A stretch of 64,000 nt of DNA from JACKDX01 sp964640175. GTDB taxonomy: Bacteria; Myxococcota_A; Polyangia; Polyangiales; GCA-016699535. The stretch covers positions 124,001-188,000 of the forward strand of contig CAZXFW010000003.1 in NCBI GenBank assembly GCA_964640175.1, given 5' to 3'. The first letter of the stretch is position 1; the number at the start of each line of letters is the position of its first letter. Below the pieces are notes generated by a model, which saw nothing but the letters and a program-made list of their open reading frames with translations, was not told the DNA's origin and searched no databases. Position numbers and translations under genes: made by a program. Positions 51,399 through 60,675 of the stretch are shown piece by piece.

Positions 51399-53086
51399 TA
51401 CAGACTCTGCACCGAATCTGGTGTTAGACATTCCCGCATTTGCTCAGCAAGACATTCTCTTTTTAATTTAAGAGAAGCCGTCCTAGGAAAATCTTCCTTC
51501 CAAATCACAAGTCCGCGTAAGCGTTTGTAATCAGGCAACGATAAATTTTTCACCCGCAATGCCTCAGCAAACGAAGAAGAATCTTCTTGAAGGTGTACCA
51601 CACCTAACAAGCAATCTTTTCCAAGCTTGGTCGTAGGCCACACATAGTTGCTGGCCATCACCACAAACTCTTTACACGGCAACTCTTCAAACACACTTTC
51701 GATGTCCTCTGGATACACGTTCTTCCCGCCAGCAGTAACAATCATGTTTTTGGAGCGCCCCACCAAATGCAAATGTCCTGTTCCATCCATTTTTCCCTGA
51801 TCCCCGGTATGCAACCAACCCTTCTCAAACACTTCGGCTGTTTGCACCGGGTCATCGAGATACCCCAGCATCACCGTGGGCCCCTGGATCTGCACTTCTC
51901 CGATACCGTTAGCATCAGGCTGGGCGACACGAACTTCGATGCCCGGCAAGGGACATCCCACAGAATCTGCACGAAACGGTTTCAAGTCATTGAGCGTTAC
52001 AACAGTGCAGGCTTCAGTAAGCCCATAGCCAATTACAACAGGTATACCAAGGTTATAAAAAAACTCCGCATGCTTCGGGTTAACCATGGCTCCCCCACAG
52101 AACATGTAACGCAGACGTCCGCCCAACGCGTTATGAATCGGCGCAAACAACGTTCGGCTAATGAAATACCGCGGCCGGTTCTGGGTTAGCATGTGATTTA
52201 CAACGCTTAGTCCTTCAAATACGCGTCGTTTCAAAGGTGAAACTTTCGCAAGACGCTCCCGAATAGCTCGCTCAAACCCTTCCAAAAGCAACGGAACCAC
52301 CGCCATGTGCGTAATCCCCGTACGTTGCATTGTGTCGAGCAAAAACTCTGGTCGAAGTACCCTTTGATGCACTATGGTCGCACCACTTAAAAGTGGCCCA
52401 ATAAATCCACACATAAAATCAATCGCGTGATTCGTCGGAAGCACCGAAAAAAACCGATCCGTTTCCTTTAACGGATAGCATGCGCTTAGCGCAGCAAATT
52501 GCTCTAAATAGTTTCCGTGGCTCAACATGCATCCTTTAGGACGTCCACCCGTTCCCGAGGAATACACAATACACGCCACGTCACTGCGCTTGCGTGCAAC
52601 CATTTGAGGCCTGGTTGTCACAGCGTTGGCTATGTCCCAGCGCTTTTCATGGACAAGATGTTCACCTTCAGGACAATCGCTTAAAAGCACACGTAGCGTA
52701 TCTGGAAGCGGCGGAAGCTTCTTCCATACGGGATACTCCGTAAACAAAAACTCAGCGCGACTATGCGCAAGCAACGCTAGTTGCTCAGTCGGCGTAAGCT
52801 TATAATCAATAGGCACCAACACCGCGCCTCGATACAGGCTCGCATAGGCCGCCAAAAGCCACTTGCTTTGATTGCTCATCATGATTGCCACACGGCTTTC
52901 AGCCGTTATTCCTTGCGCCTGCAAATACGCCGCCAAGGTATGGGCATGTTCTTTAAATTCGCGGTAGGTCATGCTTACGCGCTCGCGATGTCGCTCCATT
53001 TCAATAAGCGCCCTATTGAATTGATATTGCCCCAGAGCATCTTCCAAGGCCTGCCCAAGGCTTTGATAGCGTTCTACCGAAATCAT
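51398..53086 (-). CDS. Acyl-CoA/ACP ligase (ANL superfamily), second ligase of the operon
   Basis: 562 residues. AMP-binding loop IVYSSGTGGRPKGCMLSHGN, adenine motif GYGLTEACTVV, HTGDQGKMDGTGHLHLVGRS and the hinge KNMIVTAGGKNVYPEDIES; a C-terminal Lys is available in TASLKLKRE. Resembles long-chain fatty acid ligases and fatty-acyl-AMP ligases. It directly follows the ACP gene (4-nt overlap), so loading of a fatty acid onto that ACP is a reasonable guess. About as long as, but clearly different from, the ligase at 54137. Confidence 0.9.
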   Translation of the reverse strand: MISVERYQSLGQALEDALGQYQFNRALIEMERHRERVSMTYREFKEHAHTLAAYLQAQGITAESRVAIMMSNQSKWLLAAYASLYRGAVLVPIDYKLTPTEQLALLAHSRAEFLFTEYPVWKKLPPLPDTLRVLLSDCPEGEHLVHEKRWDIANAVTTRPQMVARKRSDVACIVYSSGTGGRPKGCMLSHGNYLEQFAALSACYPLKETDRFFSVLPTNHAIDFMCGFIGPLLSGATIVHQRVLRPEFLLDTMQRTGITHMAVVPLLLEGFERAIRERLAKVSPLKRRVFEGLSVVNHMLTQNRPRYFISRTLFAPIHNALGGRLRYMFCGGAMVNPKHAEFFYNLGIPVVIGYGLTEACTVVTLNDLKPFRADSVGCPLPGIEVRVAQPDANGIGEVQIQGPTVMLGYLDDPVQTAEVFEKGWLHTGDQGKMDGTGHLHLVGRSKNMIVTAGGKNVYPEDIESVFEELPCKEFVVMASNYVWPTTKLGKDCLLGVVHLQEDSSSFAEALRVKNLSLPDYKRLRGLVIWKEDFPRTASLKLKRECLAEQMRECLTPDSVQSL

Positions 53087-53322
53087 TGACGCCTCCGGAT
53101 CAAGGAAGCCAATGTGGCCAACGTCGTTACGCCTTGCAATTCATAATCAGGAATCTCAACGTTAAACTCCGCCTCCAACGCGCTCAACAACTCCATTGCC
53201 TTAAAACTATCGATGCCAAGTTGTTCAAAAAAATCCGCATGGGGATCTAACTCTGCCGGATCACGATTAAACCGCGACGCGGCTAGCTCTACCAAACGTG
53301 TTTCAATGGCATCGTGAGTCAT
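53083..53322 (-). CDS. Acyl carrier protein
   Basis: 79 residues with the phosphopantetheine-attachment Ser in EQLGIDSFKAMELL and the helical ACP pattern (ADFFEQLGIDS, LEAEFNVEIPD, VTTLATLASLI). A dedicated carrier protein placed between an enoyl-CoA hydratase gene and an acyl ligase gene, overlapping each by 4 nt. Not the main AcpP, which normally sits with fab genes. Confidence 0.93.
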   Translation of the reverse strand: MTHDAIETRLVELAASRFNRDPAELDPHADFFEQLGIDSFKAMELLSALEAEFNVEIPDYELQGVTTLATLASLIRRRQ

Positions 53323-54140
53323 GGCAAATACGACCTCAAATCTTTACGCGTGACAAAATCTGCCAGAGCTTTCTCTACGGTGGGTGACAAAAAAAGTTCA
53401 CAAAACAATGCCTTTTCTTGTGCCAGCTCTTCGTGCGGCAAGGGCTTCACAAATGCCTTGGCAGCAGCTACTGTCGCCTGATCAAAACGGCTTACTTGCG
53501 CAACAAGCGCTTTTGCGGCAGCCATCGCTTCGCCTTTTTTCACCCGCTGCGAGACCAACCCAAGCTCATACGCACGCTGTGCGTTTAGGCTACGTCCAGT
53601 AAACATTAAATCTCTAATTATAGCATTTCCTATATCACGTCTCAATCGCGGAATTCCGCCAAAACCTGGCACTAAACCCAGCCTTAACTCCGGAAAGCAA
53701 AACCGCGCAGACGCATCTGCGATGATCACATCGCATACCAATGCAAGCTCTAACCCTCCTCCAAACACCGGTCCATGAACCGCCGCAATCGTTACAAACG
53801 GCAACCTGTCGAGCTCGTCGAATGTCTCATGAACATCGTCCAAAAATGCTCTTAACTCACGCACGCTTTCTTCGGGACGAATGCCGCTGTGCTTGCGCTC
53901 CATGCGTTTTGCGTACAGCTCTCGCAAATCCGCACCCGCGCAAAACCCCGACTCCAACTGACTGAATAACAGCATTGCCCGAATAGGGGTCGACTTCTGT
54001 TTGATTGCCTTCACAAGCTGTTTGAGCTCGACCAAAAGCCCTGTCCCAATTTCATTGCAAGGAGCATGATGCAGAGCCACTTCCAGCACGGCATTGCGTG
54101 TTGTCCAGCTTAGACATGTCCCACGATGCTCTGCGTTCAT
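53319..54140 (-). CDS. Enoyl-CoA hydratase/isomerase family protein
   Basis: 273 residues, crotonase fold. The oxyanion loop is in ESGFCAGADLREL, and both catalytic glutamates of true hydratases are kept: GGGLELALVCD and CFPELRLGLVPGFGGIPRL. That favours hydration or dehydration of a 2-enoyl thioester over isomerase-only activity. It lies between the first acyl ligase and the ACP gene with 4-nt overlaps on both sides. Confidence 0.91.
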   Translation of the reverse strand: MNAEHRGTCLSWTTRNAVLEVALHHAPCNEIGTGLLVELKQLVKAIKQKSTPIRAMLLFSQLESGFCAGADLRELYAKRMERKHSGIRPEESVRELRAFLDDVHETFDELDRLPFVTIAAVHGPVFGGGLELALVCDVIIADASARFCFPELRLGLVPGFGGIPRLRRDIGNAIIRDLMFTGRSLNAQRAYELGLVSQRVKKGEAMAAAKALVAQVSRFDQATVAAAKAFVKPLPHEELAQEKALFCELFLSPTVEKALADFVTRKDLRSYLP

Positions 54141-55759
54141 GAATAAAGCCGTTCGATCTCATGATGAAACCGCGCTTCGATCGCTGTGCGTCGCAATTTC
54201 TGGTTAGCAGTTAAAAGGCCATTGTCAGGCGTAAAGGGCTCCCGAGTCACAAACACCCCTCGAATGCATTTATAGTGTGGCTGCTTTTGATTAAGCACAT
54301 CGATGGCACTTTGAGCCTGGGCGTCCGTAAGCTCACCGCTTACAATCGCTGTCAAAAAAGGCTTGGCATGCCCTACAAGCACCACGTGATTGGCAGACGG
54401 CAGCGTAGCCAACAATTGGCTCTCAATCGGCTGAGGCGCAATGTTGTGCCCGGAGCTTGGGACTAACAGGTCTTTAATGCGGCCAATGATCCGCCAGTTG
54501 CCACGATCATCGACCTCTGCCTGATCACCTGTATGAAACCAGCCATCACCGTCGATCACCTCACGGGTATCGGTGTCTCTGCTCCAATACCCAGAAAACA
54601 CATTGGGACCTCGCACGCATAACTCATTGTCGTGAGAAAGCTTAACCTCACATCCTTTGATGGCACGGCCAACGGCACCCACTGACACTCCAGCGTCAGG
54701 ATCATCCATGGTGATGATCGCAGTTGTCTCCGTAAGCCCGTACACCTGATACACAGGAATCCCCAGCATGTGGAAAAACTGTTGGGTTTCAATCTGCAAC
54801 GGTGCCGAGCCACAGATAAGGCAACGCAAACTCGATCCGATGTGACGCTTGATGGATTTGAAAACGGATGCGTTAGCCAATGCCAACGCCACCCGATCCA
54901 ACCACGAAGCAGAATGCGCTGATACATACGCATGCTTGGCACGACGATAGAGAGCACCCAACCAAGCGTTTGCTGTCATTCGTTCCTCAATCCGCTTTTG
55001 AATGCGTTCCAACAACGCAGGCACATTCAGAAAATAGTGAGGAGCTGCCACTTTCAACTCGTCGAGCAATCGAGATAAATCCATCGAAAGCAGGACATGA
55101 TGCCCCTTTAACAAACAGGTAAACACCATGACACGCGATCCCGCAAAACAAAAAGGTAGATAATGAAACACGCGCGATACGCCCTGGCCTACTCCAGTCA
55201 GCTTAGAAAATGCTTTTGTGCTCGTATCCAACATAAATTCCAGATTGGATGAACTCAGCATGACTCCACGTGACATACCGCTTGTCCCCGAAGTGTATAA
55301 AATGGTCACCGGCGCTTGAGACTGCCGTGCACGCGGAGGTTCGTGTACTGTTTTTTCAGTGAACAACTGATCCAATAAAACCGTTGGAGGCATGCCGTTT
55401 AGCCCACGCAATGTCGCCAAAAGCGTTTCATCTGCGCAGATCACCAAAGCAGGCATGCTGTCAGCAATCATGTGTGCAAGTTCAGCGGGGTTTTGACGCA
55501 CATACAAAGGAACAGAAATCGCCCCTTCGGCAGCAATGGCAATGTCCGCAGCTATCCAGTTAATGCTGTTTGGAGCAATGAGCACCGCACGATCCCCTGC
55601 ACGAAGCCCATGCTCACGGAGTTGTGCACGCGCCTGATTGATTCTCTCATAAATCTTTCCGCCAGTAGCCGATATCAACCCCGAAGGATGGATCTCCGAA
55701 AGCAACACATTATCCTTTGCTTTCTCCAACTGAGCAATAACCCTCTCTATATAGGTCAT
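54137..55759 (-). CDS. Long-chain acyl-CoA ligase (ANL superfamily), first ligase of the operon
   Basis: 540 residues. AMP-binding loop TILYTSGTSGMSRGVMLSS, VYGLTETTAIITMD, WFHTGDQAEVDDRGNWRIIG and RIKDLLVPSSGHNIAPQPIE, with the C-terminal LLTANQKLRR of the FAA/long-chain acyl-CoA synthetase group. Activates a fatty acid with ATP to an acyl-adenylate and then a thioester. Overlaps its neighbours by 4 nt on both sides. Two ligases in one operon suggest two different acyl substrates or acceptors (CoA and ACP). Confidence 0.9.
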   Translation of the reverse strand: MTYIERVIAQLEKAKDNVLLSEIHPSGLISATGGKIYERINQARAQLREHGLRAGDRAVLIAPNSINWIAADIAIAAEGAISVPLYVRQNPAELAHMIADSMPALVICADETLLATLRGLNGMPPTVLLDQLFTEKTVHEPPRARQSQAPVTILYTSGTSGMSRGVMLSSSNLEFMLDTSTKAFSKLTGVGQGVSRVFHYLPFCFAGSRVMVFTCLLKGHHVLLSMDLSRLLDELKVAAPHYFLNVPALLERIQKRIEERMTANAWLGALYRRAKHAYVSAHSASWLDRVALALANASVFKSIKRHIGSSLRCLICGSAPLQIETQQFFHMLGIPVYQVYGLTETTAIITMDDPDAGVSVGAVGRAIKGCEVKLSHDNELCVRGPNVFSGYWSRDTDTREVIDGDGWFHTGDQAEVDDRGNWRIIGRIKDLLVPSSGHNIAPQPIESQLLATLPSANHVVLVGHAKPFLTAIVSGELTDAQAQSAIDVLNQKQPHYKCIRGVFVTREPFTPDNGLLTANQKLRRTAIEARFHHEIERLYS

Positions 55760-57252
55760 TGCATCTCTCCATAGTCCGCCACTATCTTTGCCAGACGCTT
55801 GCTAAGCGGCGGTAGATATGTCCAAGGGTCCTGAGAAGATTGAAATTCCGCCTGCACAGGAACCGTGGGCACACGCTCATTAATATAATGAATGAATGCT
55901 CTTCCCATGGTTCCCATGCGCCCCAAATTGCTCGCCACAGAACAGAGAATGCCTTCTCTGACTTCTTCTGCGTGACTCTGCATAGAACTCCATGCGGAAT
56001 AAATCTTCTCTTCAAGATCGAGATCATCTATTGCAAGCGCAAGATGTGGTTGGCCTCGGTCGGACATCAGATTGCGTATGCGTTCATCCATGGTGACCCC
56101 CATCGAAAGAACACCCTGCGGCATACTTGTCACAATCGCATGATACCTCGATGAAATTAGCCATGTAGCCTGTCGTAAAAGCATGACAAGCTCATGCATG
56201 TCCCATTCATCAGAGACAAAAGTTGCAGTTTCGGTGCCGAGTAACTTTGTAAAATCATGACATGCCTGTCGATCAAGACGTTCCATCCCAACCACGCAGA
56301 CGAAAGCGTTTTGCTCTTGCTGAATACGCCGCACCGCCCTGGCCATGTTCTGAAGATAGGTTTGTTGTTTTAATCGGACTTCAGAGCCGCCTCGATGGAA
56401 GTAAAGCGAAGCATAGTGATCGCTGTCATAGGCGCCTGTGGTTGCACGAAGCAGTGTTTTGGTCACGCTTGGCTTCACGGGCCACCAAAACCCATTGATA
56501 GGACAAACCATTAATATGGGCTTTTTCTCATCCCATCCAGCATGAACCAAAATCTGGCGCACGTCTTTGGTGGGTTCGGGTTCAAATGTCCACGCGGTAT
56601 CCGTGCCGACCTGAGAGTCTATTCCAAGAGCTCGTAACACCTCACTGCTCTGTGAATTACGCACCAGAATTAGCGCCTCAGACACATATTTTTTAACCAT
56701 ACGTCGCATGGAAGCATCCATGGCGCCTGCTTCTCCACCATAAGCCACTGCAAGTTTATGCTCGGCGCGCGCAAGTCCGAGTGCGCCAACCATGAGCGTG
56801 CAAAGCGCATTTGCAAACAGCGACTTGAACATCGAACCCTCAGCAACCACCACCCCATGATGCTGATGCACTTGCTCCAAGAGAAATTTAGGAAACACCT
56901 TCGGCATGTGCAATTGCCGAACTGTGGGGAAATACCCACGAGAGCAGTTCGGATCTACGGTAGCAATGGAAAGTGAAAGATGGTCATCGCCTAACAAATG
57001 CCTAAACTGACGAATCATTTCTTGCACGCGCACGTCTGCGCCCGTATTGCGGGTGCCATTGTAACCCACCAAAAGCAATTTTAAAGGTTCATTTGCCTTG
57101 TGTGGCTCACAGGGTCTTATGCGATGGCGTGCTTCAGCAAGCTCCACCATCACTGTCATCGAATGCTGAAGCATCCGATCGGCATTAAGCTCATTCGCAG
57201 CAGCTCTGCCTGCTTTTTTCACGATGGCCTTGGCGTTTGCGAGCACATGCAT
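55756..57252 (-). CDS. Polysaccharide pyruvyl transferase family protein
   Basis: 498 residues from ATG 57252, one base after the upstream stop; the longer frame from 57399 would run into that gene. PF04230-type fold: LLVGYNGTRNTGADVRVQEM at the N-terminal lobe, HGVVVAEGSMFKS and AYGGEAGAMD, and in the C-terminal lobe VVGMERLDRQ and the typical ISSRYHAIVTSMPQGV with GVTMDERIRNLMSD. Such enzymes put pyruvate ketals on sugars from phosphoenolpyruvate; a role in a lipid operon is unusual. About 100 residues longer than CsaB-type enzymes, mostly at the N-terminus. Confidence 0.85.
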   Translation of the reverse strand: MHVLANAKAIVKKAGRAAANELNADRMLQHSMTVMVELAEARHRIRPCEPHKANEPLKLLLVGYNGTRNTGADVRVQEMIRQFRHLLGDDHLSLSIATVDPNCSRGYFPTVRQLHMPKVFPKFLLEQVHQHHGVVVAEGSMFKSLFANALCTLMVGALGLARAEHKLAVAYGGEAGAMDASMRRMVKKYVSEALILVRNSQSSEVLRALGIDSQVGTDTAWTFEPEPTKDVRQILVHAGWDEKKPILMVCPINGFWWPVKPSVTKTLLRATTGAYDSDHYASLYFHRGGSEVRLKQQTYLQNMARAVRRIQQEQNAFVCVVGMERLDRQACHDFTKLLGTETATFVSDEWDMHELVMLLRQATWLISSRYHAIVTSMPQGVLSMGVTMDERIRNLMSDRGQPHLALAIDDLDLEEKIYSAWSSMQSHAEEVREGILCSVASNLGRMGTMGRAFIHYINERVPTVPVQAEFQSSQDPWTYLPPLSKRLAKIVADYGEMQ

Positions 57253-57253
57253 A

Positions 57254-58387
57254 TCAGGCAGCCTCAGAGTGCAATTCCGGTAAAGGTCGGTACGGATAAT
57301 GAAAGTGCTGAGCCTTCGCATACCGGTAAAGTTCAGCACAGTAGTGGGTAAACGGCACTGGGGCGATGCCAAGTTCTGTAGTGACACGCGTGTTATCAAA
57401 CACTGTGTCGTAACGAATATACGGCCAAAAAACTTTTAAAAGTGCTGCAAGCTTATAAAGCTTTGCATCATGAGGAAATCGTGTTCCTAGCTCTATGGAA
57501 CGAGAAAATGTCTTCTCTAGAGCCGGAAAAAACCATGCTCGACGTCTATGAAGCACATGCGCCATGGTTTCCGCGATTTGCAGCGCTGTCACCGAATCCC
57601 GGCCGCTGCTTAAATGGTAGGTGTCGTACTGCGTTTTTTCTGCGGTATGGAGCTGAGCAATCGCTTTGCCCACAAAATCTGCATTGACGATATCCAGCCG
57701 ACTATGTGGAGCCAAGGGAATCGCAGACAGTTCTGAGAGCGCACAGAATGCACGCACCATGTCAAACTGAGTGGTTTGAGGAAATCGAGAGTCCCCCATA
57801 ACAATAGACGGTCTCAAAAATTGGATTCGATCGGACGGCAAAAGTTCCCGAGCCATATGTTCGCAGAATTTTTTGGTACGCGCATAGGGATCGTAATCTG
57901 AACGTGACCATTCGATGGATTCATTTTCAGTCACGACTTCGCAAAAGCGTTTTCCTGCGACAGCCACTGTCGAGACATGGCTAAACCGCCGAAGCTGTCC
58001 CTTATCTGCCAATTCTCTGGCCAATTTAAGCACTGAAAGCGTGCCTCGGAGATTCACATTGAGGCAACTCTTTTCCGAGCGCCGGTTCAACGAAGCCCCG
58101 ACATGCAACACCGAGTTTGTCTCTTTTATGAGTTCCGAATACCGCTCTTTGGCGATCCCTAGATTATCTAGAGACAAATCTCCAAGAACAATTCGAAGAC
58201 GAGGCACATAGTGTGCGAACGTGGTTTCATCTTGGTGTAATTGCAGCCCTCGCCAGAGCTTTAAAAGGGCTTCTTCGCGATTGTTTGCTCGAATCAACAG
58301 GTACAAGGGAGCCGAAGAGCACTGAAGAAGCTCATGCACAACATACGAACCCACATAACCTGTAGCGCCCGTCATAAAAATTCTCAT
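57254..58387 (-). CDS. Thioester-reductase-like extended SDR
   Basis: 377 residues. Rossmann start FMTGATGYVGSYVVHELL (TGxxGxxG), then LYLLIRANNREEAL and the YxxxK pair in DYDPYARTKKFCEH, which place it in the NAD_binding_4 / thioester-reductase group rather than sugar epimerases. The C-terminal 90 residues resemble nothing I know. Could reduce an acyl thioester to an aldehyde, or a keto to hydroxy group, working with the fatty acyl-CoA reductase encoded just upstream (4-nt overlap). Confidence 0.83.
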   Translation of the reverse strand: MRIFMTGATGYVGSYVVHELLQCSSAPLYLLIRANNREEALLKLWRGLQLHQDETTFAHYVPRLRIVLGDLSLDNLGIAKERYSELIKETNSVLHVGASLNRRSEKSCLNVNLRGTLSVLKLARELADKGQLRRFSHVSTVAVAGKRFCEVVTENESIEWSRSDYDPYARTKKFCEHMARELLPSDRIQFLRPSIVMGDSRFPQTTQFDMVRAFCALSELSAIPLAPHSRLDIVNADFVGKAIAQLHTAEKTQYDTYHLSSGRDSVTALQIAETMAHVLHRRRAWFFPALEKTFSRSIELGTRFPHDAKLYKLAALLKVFWPYIRYDTVFDNTRVTTELGIAPVPFTHYCAELYRYAKAQHFHYPYRPLPELHSEAA

Positions 58388-60039
58388 AACGTTGCCTCGT
58401 TGATCTCCGGCAAATCATCACGCCCCGATTGCTTTGACTGCGTTTCGACAATTGCAGGCACAGGATCCTCAGGCACACTTTTGCCTTCCAAAAGTGGCGT
58501 ACACCACTTCATCAAGCCAGGAACCTCTACGTGTAACCAATAGTCGCGCCAATCAAGTGCAGCAATGTCGAACCCAAACAATGCCCGTTCGGCCGTGCTT
58601 AGCCGTAACGAAGCCTGCGTTACATGATCTGCCCGGAACATATAGTCGTGATCACACGTGAATGGTTTATAAAGCTTAAGTAAATGCTCAATACGCCCAA
58701 GCGTACGTGCGCTATTGCGTAATTGATTGCTCAACTGTTTTGAGCCTGCTTGAAGGAACTGAAACACTGGAGCCGGTAAGCCCCTAAAGTACCTGGTGTA
58801 GCTGGTCAAAGTCTCAATGTACTTAATCCGCTCTTTCCAACGTTGAATCTTTTCAAAATGCGTTTGTGGATCCACAGGAATACCATCCAGATGAGTCCAT
58901 GCCCTTTGCCAAAACATAGCCCGCCGTTCGCGATAACCATAAAGTCGCAATCCTAGCCCCGCAAGTTCAATGGCGCGCTCAAACGTCAGCGGATTAACTT
59001 CGGAAGAAGTCAGGTGAGTCACCGAAGGCGCTTGCTTTTTCAAAGCCAGCGCTACCGTCGTGCATAGCCCCCTGGCCACAGTATCTACAGGAATCACATC
59101 AAACCGATGTTCGGGGCGAAGTGGAATCCATCGATACGGTGTTGAAAGTAGCCAGACAAGAGGCCCTGCCGTATCAATGCCTTCATTCCAGCCGGCAAAC
59201 GGAAAGTTTCGTGCACATTCGACAACCGACGGCCTGACAATGGTGAGTTTGATATCCTTCCGTTTGGCCAGCATGTGTTCTGCTATGCCTTTGCTATAGA
59301 GATAAATGTTCGGCCAACCAAGCGCTTGAGCGCGCCCCACCCCTACAGCAATACGTGCCTTACGCGCTAACGTGGATAGTGGATCGGTAAACTGTGCATC
59401 GCTGCGAATGCACTCTGCATGCATCTCTTGGAGCTCGTCTGCTGGACGAAACGTTGTCCCATTCGGAGCCCGATCCACTACCAAAGCCTCGTTCACTTCA
59501 CCGTCACTTGCACCAGCCACATAAGCACTTGAAACAAGCACGAACGCCTGTGAAGAGCTTTTTGCTGCCAAGTCAGCCACATGCATGCCTCCCGTCACAT
59601 TGGCAGCCACCGCATGCACAGGATCAGCCTGAAATTCTGTGACTCCCGCAAGGTGCACAGTGATATCAATACGCTGAGCTAATGCTGCGTGAGCCTCCTG
59701 TGAGAGCCCTAGCCGAGGCTGCCGGATATCGCCTTCGATTACCTCAACCTTATCTGCCAAAAAAGGCAAAAAGGCCTCTTTATGCTTCTCGCGCAAGGGA
59801 CGAAACGCCGGCGAGCTCCATACCATCTGTTCAAAGCGTTGCCTTGCGTTTTGTTGTTTATGCGGTCGAACCAATAACAGTAAGCGACCGACTTGCGGGA
59901 CATGAGTTAACACCATGGCCACCCACACCTTGGAGACAAACCCCGTCACGCCGGTGACAAACAATGTTTTCCCTCGCAGGGTTTCTACAACTGACAGTGC
60001 ATCCGTAGGGCTTTGGCTTTGTAAAACAGGTTGGCTCAT
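58384..60039 (-). CDS. Fatty acyl-CoA reductase (alcohol-forming type)
   Basis: 551 residues. N-terminal extended Rossmann domain (about 20-375): LFVTGVTGFVSKVWVAMVL, LLLLVRPHKQQNARQRFEQM, VEVIEGDIRQPRLGL, ITVHLAGVTEFQADP, and the active-site Tyr-Lys in YLYSKGIAEHML, with the following IVRPSVVECA. The C-terminal domain (about 440-530) resembles the FAR_C / 'sterile' domain: YKPFTCDHDYMFRADHV and ALDWRDYWLHVEVPGLMKW. This is the layout of the Marinobacter/plant-type reductases that turn fatty acyl-CoA into fatty alcohol. Overlaps the flanking genes by 4 nt each. Confidence 0.92.
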   Translation of the reverse strand: MSQPVLQSQSPTDALSVVETLRGKTLFVTGVTGFVSKVWVAMVLTHVPQVGRLLLLVRPHKQQNARQRFEQMVWSSPAFRPLREKHKEAFLPFLADKVEVIEGDIRQPRLGLSQEAHAALAQRIDITVHLAGVTEFQADPVHAVAANVTGGMHVADLAAKSSSQAFVLVSSAYVAGASDGEVNEALVVDRAPNGTTFRPADELQEMHAECIRSDAQFTDPLSTLARKARIAVGVGRAQALGWPNIYLYSKGIAEHMLAKRKDIKLTIVRPSVVECARNFPFAGWNEGIDTAGPLVWLLSTPYRWIPLRPEHRFDVIPVDTVARGLCTTVALALKKQAPSVTHLTSSEVNPLTFERAIELAGLGLRLYGYRERRAMFWQRAWTHLDGIPVDPQTHFEKIQRWKERIKYIETLTSYTRYFRGLPAPVFQFLQAGSKQLSNQLRNSARTLGRIEHLLKLYKPFTCDHDYMFRADHVTQASLRLSTAERALFGFDIAALDWRDYWLHVEVPGLMKWCTPLLEGKSVPEDPVPAIVETQSKQSGRDDLPEINEATL

Positions 60040-60647
60040 CGTAACTCCAAGCCATATCCGATAGAGGCTTTCAAATCGATGTGATGTTGTTTGGCAAAAT
60101 CGTGAAGCGTTGGAGCATCAATGCCATTATAGAGCACGGGTCCCTTGAGATGCCCTGTGGCAAAACCATCGCGAAATTCAAGACAGTTGCTCCACAGCAG
60201 CTCGGCACCCATTGCATCCGCCAATGGCTGCACCATGTGGCTCACGCTGTCACTGATCAGGACAAGCCGAGGCTTTTGATGCCAAGCTTTCTGCACCCTC
60301 TCTTTTTGCACATCATCCACCCGCGGCATGATGAAACGCTGGCAATACTCTGCTCCAAGAACCACCATCCGGTCCTCACTCATACCTCGAAGCGCATGCC
60401 ATACAGCGTGAGGCGGAAAACCTGCACTCGACCGCAAAGACATTCTGCCCAGGGAAACACTCGCTGCCAACCGAGCCAATCGCGTCACACGATGACGGAT
60501 GCGCTGGCTGTTTGCCGCACACCACGCGGCAGCAAGTAAAGGAGCGGGCGAAACCAACACGCCTTCAATACGGCAAAATACGGCACCTTGCGGTAAGCGA
60601 TCAGATGCTTGAATCCGCAAGCCTTGAAGGTCTTTCCCGTTACGCAT
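60036..60647 (-). CDS. Degenerate HAD-superfamily (HAD-IB-like) protein
   Basis: 203 residues; first gene of the operon. Overall it follows HAD-IB phosphatases (SerB-like) with cap, but motif I, normally FDxDGTL, reads FCRIEGVLV: the nucleophile Asp is Arg and the acid Asp is Glu. Motif II is partly kept (LVLISDSVSHMVQPLADAMG), and the C-terminus ends ASIGYGLELR where active members continue YSDSxxDxPLL, so motif IV is lost by truncation. Almost certainly not a phosphatase. AAGGGAG lies immediately before the ATG, unusually close for a ribosome site. Confidence 0.72.
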   Translation of the reverse strand: MRNGKDLQGLRIQASDRLPQGAVFCRIEGVLVSPAPLLAAAWCAANSQRIRHRVTRLARLAASVSLGRMSLRSSAGFPPHAVWHALRGMSEDRMVVLGAEYCQRFIMPRVDDVQKERVQKAWHQKPRLVLISDSVSHMVQPLADAMGAELLWSNCLEFRDGFATGHLKGPVLYNGIDAPTLHDFAKQHHIDLKASIGYGLELR

Positions 60648-60675
60648 CTCCCTTGTCGGCTTGTAGCTAAATTAG

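Noticed and set aside
53384..53602. Plus-strand frames inside the lipid operon (for example 53384-53602 and 59060-59299)
   Set aside because: They are antisense to well-recognised genes, with biased composition expected from the opposite strand and no recognisable motifs.
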